Both the position numbers and the translations under genes were made by a program. Source: JAVBLV01 sp031553195 (GTDB lineage: Bacteria > Bacteroidota > Bacteroidia > Bacteroidales > P3). From it: a stretch of DNA of 55,346 nt. Positions 51,444 to 55,346 of the stretch are shown piece after piece (the stretch's first letter is position 1; each line of letters opens with the position of its first letter). The stretch covers positions 1 through 55,346 of the forward strand of contig JAVBLV010000052.1 of the NCBI GenBank assembly GCA_031553195.1, given 5' to 3'. The notes below the pieces were generated by a model, which did not search any database, was not told where the DNA came from, and saw only the letters and a list, made by a program, of their open reading frames with translations.

Positions 51444-52760
51444 ATGGAAAACCAATCTCTTCCAAAAGTTCTTATTGTTGGCACCTGTAATTTTGAGCAT
51501 ACAGATGCTACTTCCCAAACAATAAAAAATTTATTCTCTCGATGGGACAAAGATCGGGTTGCGGTTATCCATGCCGATTATTCGGGTGAAATAGAACATC
51601 TTATAACAGACAATACATTTTCATTAGGATTATATCCCCGAAATAAATTTCTGTCATTGTTCAAAAAATCAAAGTATGGGAAAAAAATACGACAATCGGC
51701 AAGCGTTGTTATTGGCGTACAAGGCGTTGGTATTTCTCAATATAATAGTCTGAAATCAAGACTATTCAATTTTATTCATACTTTTTTCTCTGCTCATATT
51801 TCAATCATTAAGCATAAATATCCTGCCTCGCTGTATTCATTTGTCGAAATATTTCAGCCGGATGTCATTTATTCTCCATTAGGAACTGTATCTGTCATGC
51901 AATTAACGTATACATTGAGTAAAAAATACAAATTGCCCGTATTCCCTCATTTTATGGATGATTGGATAAATACATTGTATAAAGGAAATCTTCTGCTATT
52001 GATTCCAAGCATGACAAAAAATAAATATCTCCACAAATTAATGAATAATGCTACAGAAGGAGGCGCAATTAGCGAATTAATGGCAAAAGAATACTCGTCA
52101 CGATTTGGAATCCCTTTTTCGATACTTATGAATTGTGTTGATATACATAATTCTTCGTATCTCGTACCCGACCAAAAAAAACATTTCGTTTTCTCTTATT
52201 GTGGAGGTTTGCATCTAAATCGATGGCAATCCCTTATCCTTTTATGCCAATCTATCAAAGACATTCCTTTTGAAAAAGAAACCAAAGTGGAAATCTACAC
52301 AAAAGAAACCGATTGGGTTTTATATGGTAATTATTTCAGTGAATTCTCTTTTGTTGAATATAAAGGGTTTTTATCCCCCGAAGAATTATATGAAAAACAA
52401 CTGCAACATGATGTCCTTATTCATGTTGAATCATTTGATAAAACAATTATCCCTTATACTCGCCTTTCTATTTCCACTAAAATTCCCGAATATCTTGCCC
52501 TAAAAAAAATCATTATCGCCATCGGACCTCCACAAATAGCGTCTATTGAATATCTTAGAGAAAATAAATGCGCATATGTAATTGATGTCCAAAATCAAGA
52601 AGAAATACATAAGGTTCTTTTATCGTTAAAAACCAAAGCGCACAATATTCAATTGATTAATAATGCATATTTATTATTTTTAAAGAACCATACCTTAGAA
52701 AGTCAGTGTAGTTTATTAAAGGATCGATTAATTCAGGCTATAAAAGAAAATCAGATATAA
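51444..52760 (+). CDS. Glycosyltransferase (GT4-like, capsule locus)
   Basis: A 438-residue protein with the two-Rossmann layout of GT-B glycosyltransferases. The N-terminus starts PKVLIVGTCNFEHTDATSQTI. PVFPHFMDDWINTLYKGN and GAISELMAKEYSSRFGIPFSILMNCVDI are typical of the inter-domain region. C-terminal segments YCGGLHLNRWQSL and IPYTRLSISTKIPEYLALKKIIIAIGP match the donor-binding side. The specific sugar and linkage cannot be told. It follows the polymerase by 31 bp. Confidence 0.75.
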   Translation: MENQSLPKVLIVGTCNFEHTDATSQTIKNLFSRWDKDRVAVIHADYSGEIEHLITDNTFSLGLYPRNKFLSLFKKSKYGKKIRQSASVVIGVQGVGISQYNSLKSRLFNFIHTFFSAHISIIKHKYPASLYSFVEIFQPDVIYSPLGTVSVMQLTYTLSKKYKLPVFPHFMDDWINTLYKGNLLLLIPSMTKNKYLHKLMNNATEGGAISELMAKEYSSRFGIPFSILMNCVDIHNSSYLVPDQKKHFVFSYCGGLHLNRWQSLILLCQSIKDIPFEKETKVEIYTKETDWVLYGNYFSEFSFVEYKGFLSPEELYEKQLQHDVLIHVESFDKTIIPYTRLSISTKIPEYLALKKIIIAIGPPQIASIEYLRENKCAYVIDVQNQEEIHKVLLSLKTKAHNIQLINNAYLLFLKNHTLESQCSLLKDRLIQAIKENQI

Positions 52761-52973
52761 AAAAGTCTTACTTTTGCTATTCCAAAAACATTTGATACAA
52801 TCAATAAAATATCTAATCTTTTCAGAACATTTGTTTTCATAAGGTTAGTAATTGTTTAAATAACAATTAACATGTGTATGAAAAATATTTGTTAAGCCTT
52901 CGGGATCTTTTTGACCCCGATATTTTATTTGAAAGAATTTCAAATTTGTTATTATAGAAACCAAAATATGTGA
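52761..52973. promoter_or_regulatory. Gap inside the capsule operon with promoter-like box and terminator-like hairpin
   Basis: A 213-bp gap. TACTTTTG at 52769-52776 matches the -7 box. A stem-loop at 52900-52920 (tcgggatc ... gaccccga, one mismatch) is followed by tattttattt, like an intrinsic terminator. An 8-bp palindrome (taattgtt/aacaatta) lies near 52850. The order box, hairpin, gene could be an attenuator or just a new transcription unit. Confidence 0.4.
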
Positions 52974-54176
52974 ATGAAAATTATCTTTTTAACAGGTCTA
53001 TTTCCAGATAATTTGGAGAAACAAATACAAGCAGATAGTAAGAAAACTATTCAATATGCTGCTAATACTTTACAATGGAATTATGTACAAGGGTTTGATT
53101 ACTACAGTTCTCTAACATTGATCAACTTACCTTATGTAGGTTCTTTCCCTTTCCTATATAAAAAATTATTTTTACCTACAATTCCATTTCAACATATCCC
53201 CGGTGCAAGTGATATTAGTTTAGGGTTTCTCAATCTACCTTTGATAAAAAATATTCATCGATACGTTAAAGCAAAAAAGCAATTAATAAAATCGCTAAAA
53301 TCCGAAACAGAAAATGAAATAGTTGTAATTGGGTACGCCCTTACATCTCCTTTTGCAATGGCTATTGCACACGCAAAGAAAAAATACCCTCACATAAAAA
53401 CCTGTTTAATTGTTCCCGACTTACCTCAGTATATGTCTGATAGTAAAAATATTTTTTATTTACTACTTAAAAAAACAGATTCTTTTTTTATTAAAAAATC
53501 ATTGAGAAATATTGATTCACTTGTCTTACTATCAAAACATATGGCAGATCATTTTGGCTATCTTAGAAAGCCTTGGGTTGTTGTGGAAGCAATATATAAT
53601 AAAAAAGATGCTCCAAATATGGACAATATTAAAAAGGAATATCATATTGTTTTTTATTCAGGGACTCTGGCTCGCCGATATGGGATTCTTAACTTACTGC
53701 AAGCTTTTCAACAAATAGGAAACGCCAATTACAAACTATGGATATGCGGCGAAGGAGACTCAAAAACAGATATTGTTAAAGCTGCGCAGATTGATAATAG
53801 AATTAAATACTGGGGACAAATTCCTCGTGAGAAAGTATTGGAACTACAATCCCAATCTGCTGTTTTAGTAAATCCCAGAACTTCGGAGGGAGAATACACA
53901 AAATATTCGTTCCCTTCAAAAACAGTAGAATATATGGCATCGGGAACACCCTGCATCTTGTATGAACTCGAAGGGATACCTAAAGATTATTTAGATTATT
54001 GCTATGCTGTTAAAGAGGAAACCGTAGATGCCCTTAGAGATAAAATTATTGAAGTTTGCAATTTAGATGAAGCAACAAGGTCATCCTTTGCTCAAAAAGC
54101 CAGAGAGTTTATTCTGCAAAATAAAAATCCTCAAGCACAATGTAAGAAAGTTATAGATATGTTAGAGAAAATATAA
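52974..54176 (+). CDS. GT4-family glycosyltransferase
   Basis: A 400-residue GT-B glycosyltransferase. The C-terminal half has the GT4 pattern FYSGTLARRYGILNLLQAF, LWICGEGDSK, YWGQIPREKVLELQSQS and the donor-binding Glu segment NPRTSEGEYTKYSFPSKTVEYMASGTP. The N-terminal half contains LIVPDLPQYMSD. The start ATG follows the leader described above. The sugar is unknown. Confidence 0.85.
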   Translation: MKIIFLTGLFPDNLEKQIQADSKKTIQYAANTLQWNYVQGFDYYSSLTLINLPYVGSFPFLYKKLFLPTIPFQHIPGASDISLGFLNLPLIKNIHRYVKAKKQLIKSLKSETENEIVVIGYALTSPFAMAIAHAKKKYPHIKTCLIVPDLPQYMSDSKNIFYLLLKKTDSFFIKKSLRNIDSLVLLSKHMADHFGYLRKPWVVVEAIYNKKDAPNMDNIKKEYHIVFYSGTLARRYGILNLLQAFQQIGNANYKLWICGEGDSKTDIVKAAQIDNRIKYWGQIPREKVLELQSQSAVLVNPRTSEGEYTKYSFPSKTVEYMASGTPCILYELEGIPKDYLDYCYAVKEETVDALRDKIIEVCNLDEATRSSFAQKAREFILQNKNPQAQCKKVIDMLEKI

Positions 54177-54183
54177 ATTTATC

Positions 54184-55197
54184 ATGTTCACAAATAAAAC
54201 CCTTTTAATTACCGGCGGCACCGGCTCTTTTGGAAATGCCGTACTAAAACGCTTTCTCCATACAGATATTAAAGAAATACGTATTTTTAGCCGCGATGAA
54301 AAAAAACAGGATGACATGCGTCATCAATTGAATAATCCGAAAGTCAAGTTTTACATTGGAGATGTAAGAGATAAACAATCCGTCGACGGGGCAATGATCG
54401 GTGTCGATTATGTATTCCATGCAGCGGCTTTAAAACAGGTTCCTTCCTGTGAGTTTTTTCCTATACAAGCCGTGCAAACCAATATAATAGGGACAGAGAA
54501 TGTGTTGAATTCAGCTATTCAACATAATGTAAAACGGGTAGTGGTTCTAAGCACCGACAAGGCTTGTTATCCTATCAATGCAATGGGAATATCCAAAGCC
54601 ATGATGGAAAAAGTGGCCATTGCCAAAGCCCGTGCATTAGGTGAAGATTCGGAAACCATTATCAGTTGTACGCGTTACGGCAACGTGATGGCATCCAGGG
54701 GCTCCGTAATTCCTTTGTTTGTCGATCAACTTAAGGCAGGCAAAGATTTAACCATTACCGATCCGAATATGACGCGTTTTATGATGACATTGGACGATGC
54801 GGTGGATTTGGTTATTTATGCTTTTACACACGGCCTTAATGGCGATTTGTTTGTCCAGAAAGCGCCGGCGGCAACCATCGAAGTATTAGCCAAAGCCCTT
54901 TTGGAGTTATATAAATCCAACAACCCTGTCCGCATTATCGGGACCCGTCATGGAGAGAAATTGTATGAAACATTGGTTGCCCGCGAAGAAATGGCCAAAG
55001 CCGAAGATATGGGCGATTATTACCGTATCCCTGCCGATAATCGCGATTTAAATTATGACAAATATTTTGTAGAAGGTCAACAGGAAGTTTCTTTTATTGA
55101 TGATTATCACTCTCATAATACCAAAAGACTAAATATCAGCGAAATGAAAAAACTTCTGCTGAAGCTTGATTCCATCTGTAAAGACCTGGGAGTGTGA
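54184..55197 (+). CDS. UDP-N-acetylglucosamine 4,6-dehydratase/5-epimerase (CapE/FnlA-like)
   Basis: A 337-residue polysaccharide-biosynthesis SDR of the CapD/CapE group. NAD motif GGTGSFGNAVLKRF, then FSRDEKKQDDMRHQL, HAAALKQVPSCEFFP, and NAMGISK with Met where typical SDRs have Tyr, as in the inverting dehydratases. SHNTKRLNISEMKKLLL at the end is typical of CapE/FnlA/WbjB, which start UDP-L-FucNAc synthesis. The later enzymes of that route are not in the window and may follow it. It begins 7 bp after the glycosyltransferase stop. Confidence 0.88.
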   Translation: MFTNKTLLITGGTGSFGNAVLKRFLHTDIKEIRIFSRDEKKQDDMRHQLNNPKVKFYIGDVRDKQSVDGAMIGVDYVFHAAALKQVPSCEFFPIQAVQTNIIGTENVLNSAIQHNVKRVVVLSTDKACYPINAMGISKAMMEKVAIAKARALGEDSETIISCTRYGNVMASRGSVIPLFVDQLKAGKDLTITDPNMTRFMMTLDDAVDLVIYAFTHGLNGDLFVQKAPAATIEVLAKALLELYKSNNPVRIIGTRHGEKLYETLVAREEMAKAEDMGDYYRIPADNRDLNYDKYFVEGQQEVSFIDDYHSHNTKRLNISEMKKLLLKLDSICKDLGV

Positions 55198-55227
55198 ATG
55201 GGAAGATACAATAGTCCGTTAAAAATT

Positions 55228-55307
55228 AAACGGCTTTAGTTCCGAAATAAATAAGTTCTTTGAGGTTTTGGTTATTTTTAATCATGTTTGGCTTTAGCCC
55301 AAACATG
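55228..55307. repeat. REP-like palindromic sequence at window edge
   Basis: The arms 55283-55291 (catgtttgg) and 55299-55307 (ccaaacatg) form a 9-bp stem around ctttagc. The word ggctttag occurs at 55232-55239 and again in this hairpin at 55290-55297. Palindromes of the GGCTTTAGCC kind are often found next to IS200-like or RAYT transposase genes. No transposase is seen inside the window. Confidence 0.35.
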
Positions 55308-55346
55308 CGATAAATTCGCTGGATTAGTAAAGCATTGTAATTCATC

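Noticed and set aside
1..55346. CRISPR arrays, tRNA or rRNA genes
   Set aside because: No regularly spaced repeats were seen. I looked in the longer gaps for tRNA-like arms and saw none, but without a covariance search a tRNA could be missed.

Overview
The window looks like a chromosomal segment of a low-GC Bacteroidota bacterium, most likely of the order Bacteroidales. The evidence is a fused SecDF, a fused NuoCD, a SusC-like TonB-dependent receptor, a PorV-like outer-membrane protein, a DUF4369/TlpA lipoprotein, and repeated promoter elements of the Bacteroidota type TAnnTTTG with no obvious Shine-Dalgarno sequences. I saw no tRNA, rRNA, CRISPR array or complete insertion sequence.

Positions 1-8350 hold a LysM/periplasmic-binding-like protein and guaA on the minus strand, then a U32 peptidase-family protein and a large HExxH metallopeptidase/propeller/barrel protein on the plus strand. 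From 8397 to 26614 everything is on the minus strand. Read in transcription order, this block is secDF, a small membrane protein, a three-gene envelope operon (TonB receptor, 1527-residue secreted protein, PorV-like barrel), a terminator, then greA, a HIT protein, a hot-dog thioesterase and an RNA methyltransferase, and finally a UvrD/PcrA helicase.

From 26868 to 34574 come radC (plus), then tlpA-pheS-folB and two exported proteins of unknown role (minus), then hpt followed by a tandemly duplicated adenylate kinase (plus).

From 34882 to 42001 lies a rearranged complex I locus. nuoI-J-K run on the minus strand and nuoA-B-CD-H diverge from them on the plus strand. One gene for an exported protein sits between nuoB and nuoCD. 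A frameshifted four-helix-bundle (IVS-type) gene, bounded by an 18-bp direct repeat, sits between nuoCD and nuoH. nuoL, nuoM and nuoN are not present on either side.

From 42547 to the end is a capsule or O-antigen locus on the plus strand. It begins behind a promoter with a leader of about 200 nt. Two nucleotide-sugar routes are recognisable: UDP-glucose to UDP-glucuronate to UDP-xylose, and a WbpA/WbpB/WbpE/WbpD-type route to a UDP-2,3-diacetamido-hexuronate. These are followed by a Wzx-type flippase, a Wzy-type polymerase, two glycosyltransferases and a CapE/FnlA-type UDP-GlcNAc dehydratase. The locus appears to continue beyond the window.

The best candidates for something undescribed are the TonB receptor/1527-residue protein/PorV operon, the double adenylate kinase with a degenerate second half, and the complex I operon that has been split and has received two insertions. 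All functional calls come from reading motifs by eye; no database search was run.
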